DNA of 64,000 nucleotides from Nitrospirota bacterium (GTDB lineage: Bacteria > Nitrospirota > Thermodesulfovibrionia > Thermodesulfovibrionales > UBA9159): assembly GCA_021790195.1 (NCBI GenBank), contig JAJYIF010000003.1, forward strand, positions 1 to 64,000. The letters run 5' to 3'. Position 1 is the first letter of the stretch; every line of letters starts with the position of its first letter. Below are positions 23,513-32,728 of this stretch, piece after piece. The position numbers and the translations under genes are program-made. Below the pieces are notes generated by a model. The model was not told the origin of the DNA and searched no databases. It saw only the letters and a list, made by a program, of their open reading frames with translations.

Positions 23513-26170
23513 ATGCAATGGCATCAGAAAAATGCAGAAGACTCTTTCAAGCAACTGAACTCCTCGTCAAGAGGTCTTTCTCCTGAAGAAGCGCTGAAGC
23601 GTCTGGGCGAATTCGGACCGAACGAACTGAAAGAAAAAAAGAGTAAGTCTCCTTTCGTGATGTTCCTTGGACAGTTCGCGGACTTCATGATCCTTGTCCT
23701 GATCTCTGCTGCCATTATTTCGGGGGTCATGGGCGAATTGTCGGACACCATAGCGATAATTGTGATCATTGTCTTGAATGCAGTTATCGGATTCATACAG
23801 GAATACAGGGCTGAGAAGGCGATGGCCGCGCTCAAGAAAATGGCTGCACCGTCTGCAACGGTATTACGAAGCGGCCTTCCTCTTACGATTGCGGCAACCG
23901 GTATCGTGCCGGGAGACATAGTAAGCCTTGAAGCCGGCGGAATTGTTCCCGCTGACCTGAGATTGACGGAGGCTGTCCGACTGAGGGTGGAAGAGGCAGC
24001 GCTCACCGGAGAGTCTGTCCCTGCCGAAAAACATACGGGTGTTCTGCATGATGAGCATCTGCCGCTCGGTGACAGGAAGAATATGGCGTACAAAGGGACG
24101 TTCGTCACCTACGGTCGTGGTGTGGGCATTGTCGTCGCGACCGGAATGAATACGGAACTTGGCAAGATTGCCGCGATGCTTCAGGAAGAGGAGGAGGTGA
24201 AGACTCCCCTCCAGAAGAGGCTTTCGGGATTCGGCAGGAGGCTTGCTATAGCGGTACTCGCGATATGCGCAATAGTCTTTGGCATCGGAATTGTTAGAGG
24301 GGAGGAGCCGATGCTTATGCTGCTCACGGCCATTTCCCTTGCCGTTGCGGCCATCCCGGAGGCCCTGCCCGCCGTAATTACGATTTCTCTTGCACTCGGC
24401 GCAAGGAAGCTGGCAAGACAGAACGCGCTGATAAAGAAACTGCCCGCGGTTGAGACTCTCGGCTCGGTGACCTATATATGCTCCGATAAAACAGGCACGC
24501 TGACTCTGAACAAGATGTCTGTTGAAAAAGTTTATGTCAACGAGAAGATAGTGGATGGTCCGAAGTTATCTGTCGGCAGTCGGCAATCTGGAACCATCGG
24601 GGAAAAGTCTTACGACTACCGGCTGTCGACCGTCGAGTATCTTATGATTGCCCTTGCACTGAGCAATGATTCAGAAATCGATGTCTCGGGAAATGTGATA
24701 GGCGACCCGACCGAGGTCGCGCTGCTCAGCGCTGCGCGTGACGCCGGCTTTATCAAGAAGGCGCTTGAAGAGTTTTACCCCCGGATCTCCGAGATACCGT
24801 TTGATTCAGAAAGAAAGTGCATGACCACATTCCACAAGTGGGTCGGCGGAAGATTCATCTCTTTCACAAAGGGCGCAATAGAGATAATGATCGATAGGTC
24901 GGCCCATATTTTGACATCCGAGGGGAAGAAGGGCGTCGATTCGGCCGACATAGGAAGGATTAATGAAGCAATGTCCGCCGAGGGATTGAGGGTCCTTGGA
25001 ATCGGCATGAGAGTGTGGGACGGCATTCCCGGTGATATGTCTTCCGAAAATGTTGAGGACGGACTCACCCTTCTCGGTCTTGCCGGCATGATGGACCCGC
25101 CGAGGGAAGAGGCAAGAGAGGCGGTTCGATTATGCAGAGGCGCCGGGATAAGACCGGTGATGATAACTGGCGACCATCCGCTGACCGCGAAAACGATAGC
25201 AAGACGACTCGGAATTCTTGGGGATGATTCAAAGGCGATAATTACAGGAAGAGAACTTGAAGAATTGCCGCTTGATGAATTTGAAAAGAGGGTGGAACAT
25301 ATCAGCGTTTACGCGAGGGTCGCCCCGGAGCAGAAGCTGAGGATAGTAAAGGCACTTCAGGAAAGGGGGCAGTTTGTTGCGATGACCGGCGACGGAGTAA
25401 ATGACGCGCCCGCGCTGAAGAGGGCGGACATAGGAGTCGCTATGGGCATCACCGGGACCGATGTTTCGAAGGAAGCGGCGCACATGATACTTCTGGACGA
25501 CAATTTTGCGACCATAGTGAAGGCCGTGATGGAAGGGAGAAAGATATACGATAATGTCAGAAAATTCATAAAGTATCTCCTTACTACCAACTCCGGGGAG
25601 ATATGGACCCTCTTTCTTGCCCCGCTGGTTGGACTGCCTATGCCGCTTCTGCCCATCCAGATACTCTGGATAAATCTTGTCACGGATGGACTCCCGGCCC
25701 TTGCCCTTTCTGCAGAGCCGGCCGAAAGTGACGTAATGAAGCGACCTCCCAGACATCCGAAAGAGAGCATATTCGCACATGGCCTCGGCCTTCACGCCAT
25801 ATGGGCAGGACTGCTGATGGGTGGTATCGTGATCGCTGCGCAGGCCTGGTCGGTTAAGACCGGTCATGCACACTGGCAAACAATGGTGTTCACTGTGCTG
25901 TGTCTGACGCAGCTCGGTCACGTTCTTGCAATAAGGTCGGAAAGAGCGTCTCTTTTTACCATGGGTCTGTTGTCAAACAAATACCTTCTGGGAGCAGTAA
26001 TACTGACTTTTGTTTGTCAGATGGCAACGGTCTACGTTCCTTCATTGAATTTCGTATTCAAGACAGAGCCGCTGACTTCGAGTGAGCTCGCGGTGACCCT
26101 CGTCCTTTCGTCCATAGTGTTTTTCGCGGTGGAGACGGAAAAACTCGTCAGAAGGATGACGAACAAATGA
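23513..26170 (+). CDS. P2-type (SERCA/PMR-like) cation-transporting ATPase
   Basis: 885 residues with the full P-ATPase layout: N-terminal cation ATPase domain (RGLSPEEALKRLGEFGPNEL), actuator TGESVPAE, phosphorylation site ICSDKTGTLT (Asp near 325), MTGDGVNDAPALK hinge, and C-terminal helices. Helix M4 AVAAIPEALPAVITISLALG and helix M6 ILWINLVTDGLPALALS match the calcium-pump sites (PEGLPA and N-x-x-T-D), with Gly replaced by Ala in PEALP. Calcium, or possibly Mn or Na, export is likely. The HD-domain gene follows with a 4-base overlap. Confidence 0.92.
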   Translation: MQWHQKNAEDSFKQLNSSSRGLSPEEALKRLGEFGPNELKEKKSKSPFVMFLGQFADFMILVLISAAIISGVMGELSDTIAIIVIIVLNAVIGFIQEYRAEKAMAALKKMAAPSATVLRSGLPLTIAATGIVPGDIVSLEAGGIVPADLRLTEAVRLRVEEAALTGESVPAEKHTGVLHDEHLPLGDRKNMAYKGTFVTYGRGVGIVVATGMNTELGKIAAMLQEEEEVKTPLQKRLSGFGRRLAIAVLAICAIVFGIGIVRGEEPMLMLLTAISLAVAAIPEALPAVITISLALGARKLARQNALIKKLPAVETLGSVTYICSDKTGTLTLNKMSVEKVYVNEKIVDGPKLSVGSRQSGTIGEKSYDYRLSTVEYLMIALALSNDSEIDVSGNVIGDPTEVALLSAARDAGFIKKALEEFYPRISEIPFDSERKCMTTFHKWVGGRFISFTKGAIEIMIDRSAHILTSEGKKGVDSADIGRINEAMSAEGLRVLGIGMRVWDGIPGDMSSENVEDGLTLLGLAGMMDPPREEAREAVRLCRGAGIRPVMITGDHPLTAKTIARRLGILGDDSKAIITGRELEELPLDEFEKRVEHISVYARVAPEQKLRIVKALQERGQFVAMTGDGVNDAPALKRADIGVAMGITGTDVSKEAAHMILLDDNFATIVKAVMEGRKIYDNVRKFIKYLLTTNSGEIWTLFLAPLVGLPMPLLPIQILWINLVTDGLPALALSAEPAESDVMKRPPRHPKESIFAHGLGLHAIWAGLLMGGIVIAAQAWSVKTGHAHWQTMVFTVLCLTQLGHVLAIRSERASLFTMGLLSNKYLLGAVILTFVCQMATVYVPSLNFVFKTEPLTSSELAVTLVLSSIVFFAVETEKLVRRMTNK

Positions 26171-26724
26171 ACCCGCTGGAGGTCATCGCAAAGTATTACG
26201 CACCGGGCTCGATGGCGTATCACTTTCTTGTTCAGCACAGCAGACTGGTGGCTCGCAAGGCGCTGGGGATAGCCGGTAGAATCGAGCGGCTTAAACCCGA
26301 CCTCGGCTTCATATATGAGGCCGCCATGCTCCATGACATAGGAATCCTATTCACAAATGCGTCGAAAATAGGTTGTTACGGCCATAAGGAGTATATCTGC
26401 CACGGCTATTTAGGAAGGGAATTGCTTGAGACTGAAGGCCTGCCGGGACACGGTCTTGTTTGTGAGAGGCATGTGGGCATGGGGATCACGGTCGGAGACA
26501 TAAAAGAAAATGCCCTCCCTTTGCCCGAAAGGGACATGTTGCCTGAATCGATAGAAGAGAAGATCATCTGTTTTGCGGACAAATTCTTCTCGAAGAGCGA
26601 ACATGAACTGCTTCAGGAAAAGCCTTTGGAAAAGGTCAGGAGCATTGTAGTGGCGTACGGCGAAGAAAAGCTCAGGTTGTTTGACGAATGGTCGCGTCTG
26701 TTTCTCGATAAGACGGCTCCCTAA
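26167..26724 (+). CDS. HD-domain metal-dependent phosphohydrolase
   Basis: 185 residues with HD-fold motifs: HSRLVARKALGIA (first His), AAMLHDIGILFTNAS (the HD pair), then CHGYLGRELL and CERHVGMGIT with further His residues, as in YedJ/YfbR-like HDIG proteins. These hydrolyse phosphate esters, often nucleotides; the substrate is unknown. Translation is coupled to the P-type ATPase through an ATGA overlap. Its stop overlaps the stop of the converging membrane-protein gene by four bases. Confidence 0.82.
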   Translation: MNPLEVIAKYYAPGSMAYHFLVQHSRLVARKALGIAGRIERLKPDLGFIYEAAMLHDIGILFTNASKIGCYGHKEYICHGYLGRELLETEGLPGHGLVCERHVGMGITVGDIKENALPLPERDMLPESIEEKIICFADKFFSKSEHELLQEKPLEKVRSIVVAYGEEKLRLFDEWSRLFLDKTAP

Positions 26725-27296
26725 ACCACCGTCTCCATAAACATGAAACCGATGTTCTCCAGGATAAAGAACAGGATGCAGAGGATCCAGAGCACGCGTT
26801 CAACGGTATTGGGCCGAATCTTTGTCGAGTGGAGTACGCCGAAGGTGGCCAGGAATAATGCGATCGAGGCCCATTTCATCCCGAAGGGCGAAATCCAGAG
26901 TATGAGCAGGGAGATGTAGATCCCCAGCACGAGATAAGGTCCCCAAAGATACCACTTGCCTGCCTGTCTCTTCTTCATCCTGCGCGCCCTCAGGGCGCCG
27001 ATCATATGGACCTGCCACCATGATCCAAAGAAGAGGAAGAGCACCCCATATCTGTCGAGTCTCGCCAGCGTAATGTCCTGGAGCGGAAAGGCCCTTGTCT
27101 CCACGGTCCATATCGTGAATATAAAGATGGCAGGGACCAGAGCAGAAGAGATAAAACCCAAGGCGTCCAGCACAAAGTAACCCAGCGGAGTGTCTTCCCT
27201 GCCCGCCTTTTCATCCCTGGCCGAGATGAAGAATTCGAGCCCAAGTAACAAGGGTATAATCAAATACGCTAGCTGCTGATACCTGTAAGCCTGCAT
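26721..27296 (-). CDS. Multi-spanning membrane protein of unknown function
   Basis: 191 residues with five to six hydrophobic segments (YLIIPLLLGLEFFI, FISSALVPAIFIFTIWTV, GVLFLFFGSWWQVHMIGAL, YLVLGIYISLLILWI, ILCILFFILENIGFMFM). Basic loops (RARRMKKRQ) suggest cytoplasmic faces. No family is recognised. It converges on the ATPase-HD pair with overlapping stop codons. A 70-base AT-rich gap separates it from larB, which may carry its promoter. Confidence 0.7.
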   Translation of the reverse strand: MQAYRYQQLAYLIIPLLLGLEFFISARDEKAGREDTPLGYFVLDALGFISSALVPAIFIFTIWTVETRAFPLQDITLARLDRYGVLFLFFGSWWQVHMIGALRARRMKKRQAGKWYLWGPYLVLGIYISLLILWISPFGMKWASIALFLATFGVLHSTKIRPNTVERVLWILCILFFILENIGFMFMETVV

Positions 27297-27367
27297 TACC
27301 TCTACCTCTCCCCGCCCTCAATGAGACGAGTTTTCTTTTTTATCTTAGAAGCGAGACGACCTTTATA

Positions 27368-28105
27368 TTATAACGTATTTATCTTATGCGCCAGACAGCC
27401 GGCGCCGAAACCGTTGTCGATGTTCATGACCGCGATCCCGGGGACACACGAGTTCAGCATAGCAAAAAGAGCAGTCAATCCGCTGAAACTCGTCCCGTAA
27501 CCCGTGGATGTCGGAACGGCGATGACAGGCCTGTCGGTCAATCCGCCTACGACAGAGGGTAGGGCGCCTTCCATTCCCGCGACGACCACGACAACCCTTG
27601 CCTCAGAAAACTTCCTCTTCTTGTCGAGGAGCCTGTGGATCCCGGCGACCCCCACATCGTACTCCGTTTCGACCTCACTTCCGAGAAATGAGGCGGTGAC
27701 CGCGGCCTCTTCCGCCACCGGTATATCGGAAGTGCCGGCAGATGCAATCATTACCAGCCCTTTCCTCTTCACCTTAACGGCGCCGGCAGAGATCACGCCG
27801 GATGCGGGATGATAGACTGCTTCCTCAAGGCGCAGGCAGTCATACACCTCTTTTGTCGCCTTGGTAATCAGGAGCCTTCCCGACCTCCTGTACATGGCCT
27901 TTGCTATGGACCTTATCTCAGCCGCTGATTTTCCCCGGGCGAGTATTACCTCCGGCACGCCCTGAAGGAGATGCCTGTGATGGTCCACCTTAGCAAAAGA
28001 GAGATCTTCGTAGGGGAGGTGGCTGAGTCTGTCCACTGCCCTTTGAACGGACAGAGTTCCCTTCTTTACTGATCTCATAATGGCTGCCACTTCCGACTTA
28101 TGCAT
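27368..28105 (-). CDS. larB: LarB, nickel-pincer cofactor biosynthesis (AIR carboxylase-like)
   Basis: 245 residues. The N-terminal helical part (MRSVKKGTLSVQRAVDRLSH, DHHRHLLQGVPEVILARGKS) and the C-terminal PurE-like half (IASAGTSDIPVAEEAAVTAS, VVVAGMEGALPSVVGGL, VPTSTGYGTSFSGLTAL) are typical of LarB. This enzyme carboxylates and hydrolyses nicotinate adenine dinucleotide as the first step to the nickel-pincer nucleotide used by lactate racemase-like enzymes. The partner genes larC and larE are not in the window. The start overlaps the gpsA stop by 8 bases, so the two are coupled. Confidence 0.9.
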   Translation of the reverse strand: MHKSEVAAIMRSVKKGTLSVQRAVDRLSHLPYEDLSFAKVDHHRHLLQGVPEVILARGKSAAEIRSIAKAMYRRSGRLLITKATKEVYDCLRLEEAVYHPASGVISAGAVKVKRKGLVMIASAGTSDIPVAEEAAVTASFLGSEVETEYDVGVAGIHRLLDKKRKFSEARVVVVVAGMEGALPSVVGGLTDRPVIAVPTSTGYGTSFSGLTALFAMLNSCVPGIAVMNIDNGFGAGCLAHKINTL

Positions 28106-29093
28106 TGAACTCCGTCTTCAATGCCCGGTTCATCAACTCCCTCACTGCGTCGCCGGGGTCCTTGCCCTCGTAAAGCAGCTTGTAGACCTGCTCCACAAAG
28201 GGCATCTGGACATTATATTTTATCGAGAGCTCGTATGCGGATTCGGCAGTTGCGACCCCTTCCACGACGCTCCTGGATTCGGAGAGTATATCGTTCAATT
28301 TCCTGCCCGAGGCGAGTTTGGTCCCGAGAGTATAGTTCCTGGAGAGTCTTGCCGTACACGTAAGGATCAGGTCCCCGAGACCGCTCAATCCCGAAAAAGT
28401 ATATTCTCTGGCGCCCATGGCCACGCCCAGCCTTTTTATCTCCGTGAGACCCCTCGTCAGGAGTGCGGCCCTCGCATTGTGACCGAGCTGAAGGCCGTCG
28501 CAGATGCCCGAGGCGATCGCGAGAACATTCTTCAAGGCACCCCCAAGCTCTACGCCGAGGATGTCGTCGTGCGTATAGACCCTGAAGTACTGGGTGTTGA
28601 AGATCTCCTGGAGCAAAAGGGCGGTAGGGGTATCTTCGCAGGCTATTGTGACGGCCGTTGGCAATTTTCTGGCAACTTCGTCCGCAAAACTCGGGCCGGA
28701 TAGCACGGCGACCTTATGCTCCGAAAACTCCCTTATTATGGACGAGCCGGTAAGGAGTGTCTTCTTCTCGATGCCCTTGGCCGCATTAATGATGACCGAG
28801 TCGCCGGCGATATGCTGCAGGGCGCTCCGGACTATTGAGCGCATGAATTGTGACGGAACAACGTTGAGTATGTATCTGGCGTCGTGAACGCACCTTTCGA
28901 TGTCGCTGGTGAAAGTAACGTTGTCGGGCAGGGCGAAACCGGGGAGATAGACCCTGTTGACCCTTGCCGCCTTCATCTCTTCACAAAGGTCTTTTTCGTA
29001 TACCCACAGAGAGACGTCATATTCCTTCTCAGCAAGAAGCCGGGCTAGGGTTGTCCCCCAGCTCCCGGCGCCTATGACCGCTATGTAACTCAT
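28098..29093 (-). CDS. gpsA: NAD(P)-dependent glycerol-3-phosphate dehydrogenase
   Basis: 331 residues, standard GpsA length. N-terminal Rossmann motif IGAGSWGTTLARLLAEKEYD, then NAAKGIEKKTLL, VLSGPSFADEVARKLPT, the catalytic-Lys region GGALKNVLAIASGICDGLQL and the substrate loop GHNARAALLTRGL. It reduces dihydroxyacetone phosphate to sn-glycerol 3-phosphate for phospholipid synthesis in the cytoplasm. It is upstream of, and translationally coupled to, larB. No obvious oddities. Confidence 0.96.
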   Translation of the reverse strand: MSYIAVIGAGSWGTTLARLLAEKEYDVSLWVYEKDLCEEMKAARVNRVYLPGFALPDNVTFTSDIERCVHDARYILNVVPSQFMRSIVRSALQHIAGDSVIINAAKGIEKKTLLTGSSIIREFSEHKVAVLSGPSFADEVARKLPTAVTIACEDTPTALLLQEIFNTQYFRVYTHDDILGVELGGALKNVLAIASGICDGLQLGHNARAALLTRGLTEIKRLGVAMGAREYTFSGLSGLGDLILTCTARLSRNYTLGTKLASGRKLNDILSESRSVVEGVATAESAYELSIKYNVQMPFVEQVYKLLYEGKDPGDAVRELMNRALKTEFNA

Positions 29094-29231
29094 CGATCTT
29101 TGACTATAACAAAAAATTTACCGCATAGGCAATAACAGCGCCGCTGTTGCACGAGATCATGCCGTCGTGAGGGGCGGGCACAATCCGAGCCGCAATGAGG
29201 CGTCCGATGCGAGAGGAGACCGGCGAAGGGA

Positions 29232-30230
29232 CTATTTCGCAAAGATCTCAGGGATGATTCTCTGGTATTCATCGCCGGGGATTTGCGACTTCCATTTACC
29301 GGCTGCCATACCGAGGCCTATGACTGCATAGAAGATGAGAAGCAGGATGATAGGGTATAAATAGGGTCTGAACGCCCTGCGTTTACGGCCCCTGCCGAAG
29401 GTCATATCGAGCGCATCTCTGGAAGGACAGTAACTCACGCAGGTCATGCATCCGAAACACTCCGGAGAGCTTACTTCCTGCTTCTTCTCCACATCGAGAA
29501 GAGACGGGCAGTTTTCGCTGCAGGCACGGCAATGCACGCATTTCTCATTGTCCCTTCTTATCTTCACGGGACTGAGCCGGCTCAGAAGACCGAGGAGCGC
29601 GCCATATGGACAGAGATAGCGGCACCAAAAGTTCTTGTAAAGCAGAGACAGCGCGCCGAGGGCCGATAGCACGCAGAGCGTGAGCACAGACATCTGGGCA
29701 AAGACATTCATGGTTCTTACGTCGGCCGTCTTGTAATAATCCGATATAAAAAAGAGCGTCATCAGATTGGGGGGCATCACAACTACTATGGCGATCAGGA
29801 AGAGAGCCATAAGGATATATTTCATAGACCTGAGAGAACCATCGATATATTTCTCCATCCTGAAGTTTCTGCCGAACATTCTTTCTCCGGCCATCCAGAA
29901 CAATTGAGAGACCGTTCCTATGGGACATATCCAGCCGCAAAAGCCTTTCTTCATCAAGACCGACACAGCGAGAACCGCTACGAAGATGACCAGCGCAGCC
30001 GGATGAAAAGGTTCTACTATGCCCGTAAAGAGAAAGAATTTCAGGGACATCAGCCCCGAGATGGGGAGGAACGCGTCAACCGACGACGGCCTTTGAACAA
30101 AAGGGTGTCCCTGCTCCCTGAAATGAAGGACAAATTGATAGAAGGAATACCCTATTTGCAGGCTCAGAAGTAGGAATGCTGACTGGAAGGCATATCTGAG
30201 TCTCCTGATATATCCCTTTTCGAATTGCAC
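29232..30230 (-). CDS. Membrane-bound 4Fe-4S polyferredoxin (NapH/CcoG-like)
   Basis: 332 residues with five to six membrane helices and four cysteine groups. CGWICPIGTVSQ and CRYLCPYGALLG are the NapH-type membrane-proximal motifs; CVHCRACSENCP and CFGCMTCVSYCP are two classic 4Fe-4S sites on a cytoplasmic loop. Such proteins move electrons between quinol and periplasmic or cytoplasmic redox partners. No nap, nos or cco genes are adjacent, so the partner is unknown. Ends 138 bases before gpsA. Confidence 0.88.
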   Translation of the reverse strand: MQFEKGYIRRLRYAFQSAFLLLSLQIGYSFYQFVLHFREQGHPFVQRPSSVDAFLPISGLMSLKFFLFTGIVEPFHPAALVIFVAVLAVSVLMKKGFCGWICPIGTVSQLFWMAGERMFGRNFRMEKYIDGSLRSMKYILMALFLIAIVVVMPPNLMTLFFISDYYKTADVRTMNVFAQMSVLTLCVLSALGALSLLYKNFWCRYLCPYGALLGLLSRLSPVKIRRDNEKCVHCRACSENCPSLLDVEKKQEVSSPECFGCMTCVSYCPSRDALDMTFGRGRKRRAFRPYLYPIILLLIFYAVIGLGMAAGKWKSQIPGDEYQRIIPEIFAK

Positions 30231-30328
30231 ATCTTATGATAACGCAAGTCGACTTCGGACGGTATGATATGAATCATGTCTCTCTGGGAAAAAAGCTTAC
30301 CGCGGCTTTCGGGACTCTCGGTCCGGGG

Positions 30329-30808
30329 TCACTCTACAATGCAGATGGCCTTGCCTGTGCCATGATTGATAATCTTTGATGTCACGCTGCCCATTAAGAG
30401 GCGCTTGGCTGGTGAAAGGCCCCATCTTCCGATCACGAGTGTCTGGTAGCCGCCGTCGGCAAGTTCCTCCAGTATACTGTCTGCAACGTCCGTGGAATCG
30501 GAAACGCCTTTTGTTTCTATCTGTTCGTCCCGGATGCCCCTTTTGAGGAGCGCTTCCATTGCCGAACGGAATATGGGCTCAAGTTTCAACTGCTGATTTC
30601 TCAGCCAGATGTCGACGACCTCCCTCCTGACCTGTCTTTCCTCTTTCGTGAGTATATGACCGTCGTCCCAAAAGGAAGTAGGCACATAGGGCAGGACATG
30701 CAAAAGGGTTATGCGCAGGTCCTCGATCCCGGAAAACTGGTGACCTGCATAATCGACCGCTCTCAAAGAGCCCTCCGAGCCGTCAACAGCTATGAGTAGC
30801 TTTCTCAC
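30329..30808 (-). CDS. Universal stress protein (UspA family)
   Basis: 159 residues, one UspA domain: MRKLLIAVDGSEGSLRAVDY with the ATP-contacting Asp, RITLLHVLPYVP, and the C-terminal ATP loop VIGRWGLSPAKRLLMGSVTS (G-x2-G-x9-GS type). Unlike the USPs at 18.3-19.5 kb its ATP loop is intact, so it probably binds ATP. Adjacent to the two-CW-domain gene on the same strand, 45 bases downstream of it. Confidence 0.9.
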   Translation of the reverse strand: MRKLLIAVDGSEGSLRAVDYAGHQFSGIEDLRITLLHVLPYVPTSFWDDGHILTKEERQVRREVVDIWLRNQQLKLEPIFRSAMEALLKRGIRDEQIETKGVSDSTDVADSILEELADGGYQTLVIGRWGLSPAKRLLMGSVTSKIINHGTGKAICIVE

Positions 30809-30853
30809 GATTTCTCCTCTCTTTCACATGTCCGGAAGCTGCCGGCCAAACTG

Positions 30854-31150
30854 TCATCGGATGCAGGACCTCAGCGGTTCGAGCTCGATGATTCCCTCCT
30901 CGGACAGGACTTTCCTGTGGAATTCACAGTCATGACAATAGAACTTCCTGTGAGTGAAGGATCCGGTAATCCTGCCGAAGGAATAAGTCCCGACGATGGC
31001 CCAGCAGATCCTTCCGCCGTTGATGCCTCCGTTCAGCCCGTCTACGGACGAATATATCGCTGCCGGACATACCCCGAGTTCCTTCGCATTCCTACCCCTG
31101 GGTTCTCTGCCGCATTTCATAAATTCCCAGCAATTGCTTTTCTTTGCCAT
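30854..31150 (-). CDS. Two-CW-domain cysteine-rich small protein
   Basis: 98 residues starting MAKKSNCWEFMKCGREPRGR, with a strong GGAGGAAG site in front (earlier in-frame ATGs lack one). Two CW pairs (NCWEF and RICWAI) and additional Cys (MKCG, GVCPAA, YCHDCEF) match the small two-CW-domain family, common in Deltaproteobacteria and Nitrospirota. About seven Cys could bind a metal or an Fe-S cluster. Function is not known; some relatives sit beside stress or signalling genes, as here beside a USP. Confidence 0.82.
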   Translation of the reverse strand: MAKKSNCWEFMKCGREPRGRNAKELGVCPAAIYSSVDGLNGGINGGRICWAIVGTYSFGRITGSFTHRKFYCHDCEFHRKVLSEEGIIELEPLRSCIR

Positions 31151-31288
31151 GACATCTTCCTCCTTCTGTCCGACATCCGGCTTATACTCATACTCTACTT
31201 TTATCATGCAAACCATCGCTCGTCAAATATAAAAAGCAAATCCATCCATAGGGATTCTTTAATGTGCTAGCCTGGGCAAGGCGGCGAA

Positions 31289-31317
31289 TTGACAACGGTG
31301 AGGAAACATGCTCAAAT
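31289..31317 (+). promoter_or_regulatory. Candidate sigma-70-type promoter for the Tyr-rich lipoprotein
   Basis: TTGACA (31289-31294), 17-base spacer, TCAAAT (31312-31317; four of six matches to TATAAT). Located 56 bases before the ATG at 31373. Confidence 0.45.
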
Positions 31318-31372
31318 CTATATAAAGGATGAGCGGGACAAATTCAGCGAGAATTGGAGAGTGGAGGTCAAT

Positions 31373-31660
31373 ATGAAACGTCGGTATGCTGTCTTCCTTA
31401 TTAGTGTCTTCGCCTTAGCGGTCCTTTGCGGCTGTTCCGGTATCGAATACGGAAGTTACTATTATTTCCCGACATATCCTTACGAGTACTCTGATCCCTA
31501 TAATGATTATTATCTTTACAACTATTACTATTATTCTTATCCGTACGTCTATCGTTTCCCGCCGAGGCCTTACTATTTCGACGAGAAGAACCGTGAGTTT
31601 CGCAGCGAGGAGTCCGAAGAGCGCGAAATTCCTCCTCCGGAAAAGGGGAGGGAGAAATAG
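31373..31660 (+). CDS. Tyrosine-rich lipoprotein
   Basis: 95 residues starting MKRRYAVFLISVFALAVLCG, lipobox Leu-Cys-Gly-Cys. The mature chain up to residue 68 is nearly half tyrosine (SYYYFPTYPYEY, NYYYYSYPYVY), followed by a charged Pro/Glu tail. Start set at 31373 because GGAGG is nine bases upstream. Low-complexity Tyr-rich lipoproteins are reported from many anaerobes without known role; envelope adhesion or cross-linking is speculation. A GT9 gene follows after 29 bases. Confidence 0.75.
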   Translation: MKRRYAVFLISVFALAVLCGCSGIEYGSYYYFPTYPYEYSDPYNDYYLYNYYYYSYPYVYRFPPRPYYFDEKNREFRSEESEEREIPPPEKGREK

Positions 31661-31689
31661 CACTTCGGTCTGTGCTTCAATAGTGCATA

Positions 31690-32676
31690 GTGCGAAAGAT
31701 ATTTATTCATCACAATGGCGCGCTCGGGGACGTTCTTCTTTCCCTGCCTGCGATTCAGGCACTGAAAGGGCAGGGTTATCAGATTCATCTGGCGGGACGG
31801 CAGGACATTGTGAACTTTCTGAGAGATTTCGGCTGCATATCTGCCGGATTACGTTCGGACGACCCATTGTTTCTCACGCTCCATACGGAGAAGGCGGATA
31901 GAGACGTAACAGAATACCTGTCCTGCTTCGACAGAATATATGTCTTTACAAGGGAAGAAGATTCGGAGCTTGCTGCAAATATCCGCTTGCTTTTTGCCGG
32001 CGCTCGTAGTATCCGCACGGTTCCGCCGGCCGGTCTTCGGAGACATGTGTCCGCTTACAGATTGGAGCAGGTCCGTCCCGATGCAAAAGTGGCCAACTAT
32101 CCCCTTCTTGCGGTCCCCTCGAATTATCGGGAAATGGCAAGGGCGGCACTGCAAAGTGGCGGATACGGCTTCAAGGACCATCTGATCGCCATACATCCAG
32201 GGAGCGGGAGCCGAAATAAGTGCTGGCCCATGGACCGCTTTATAGAATTGATGAAGAGTATAAAGACGCAGATCAGTTGCTTCTTCGTCCTTTTTTCGGG
32301 CCCCGTGGAAGACGGGAAACTGAGAGAGGAGATCGAAGGGTGCGCTGAGGATCTTGGAAAAGACTGTCTTTATATCTCAGATGCAGGACTCGGCACAGTC
32401 GCTTCCCTGTTGAGTCTCTGCAGTCTCTATATCGGCAACGACTCGGGGGTCACGCACCTTGCCTCTTCCGTAATGAGCAGTAAAGTAATTTCTATCTTCG
32501 GCCCCACGGACCCGGTATTATGGGCGCCCAAATCCGACAGGTGCGTTGTCGTTGCGGCCGGGGATGAATGTTCTCCCTGTGACGGAAGTCTTCGCAACAG
32601 CAAGGAGTGCGGGACGAAGTGCCTTCGCGATCTTCCGGCCGGGAGGGTCCTGAACCTGGTCAGGTTTGCCTTTTGA
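31690..32676 (+). CDS. Glycosyltransferase family 9 (heptosyltransferase-like)
   Basis: 328 residues starting from a GTG. N-terminal HHNGALGDVLLSLPAIQALK is the GT9 donor-side signature (G-x-L-G-D-x-x-x-x-P), IAIHPGSGSRNKCWPMDRFI marks the second Rossmann domain, and YIGNDSGVTHLASS with VISIFGPTDPVLWAP is the family's sugar-nucleotide site. GT9 enzymes add heptose or a related sugar to the lipopolysaccharide core, working at the inner membrane. No other LPS genes are adjacent. The MBL hydrolase gene follows. Confidence 0.87.
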   Translation: MRKIFIHHNGALGDVLLSLPAIQALKGQGYQIHLAGRQDIVNFLRDFGCISAGLRSDDPLFLTLHTEKADRDVTEYLSCFDRIYVFTREEDSELAANIRLLFAGARSIRTVPPAGLRRHVSAYRLEQVRPDAKVANYPLLAVPSNYREMARAALQSGGYGFKDHLIAIHPGSGSRNKCWPMDRFIELMKSIKTQISCFFVLFSGPVEDGKLREEIEGCAEDLGKDCLYISDAGLGTVASLLSLCSLYIGNDSGVTHLASSVMSSKVISIFGPTDPVLWAPKSDRCVVVAAGDECSPCDGSLRNSKECGTKCLRDLPAGRVLNLVRFAF

Positions 32677-32728
32677 TTTTTTTCATTGCGTAAGCCGCGC
32701 TGCTCTGTTACATTATCTGCTATCGGAT

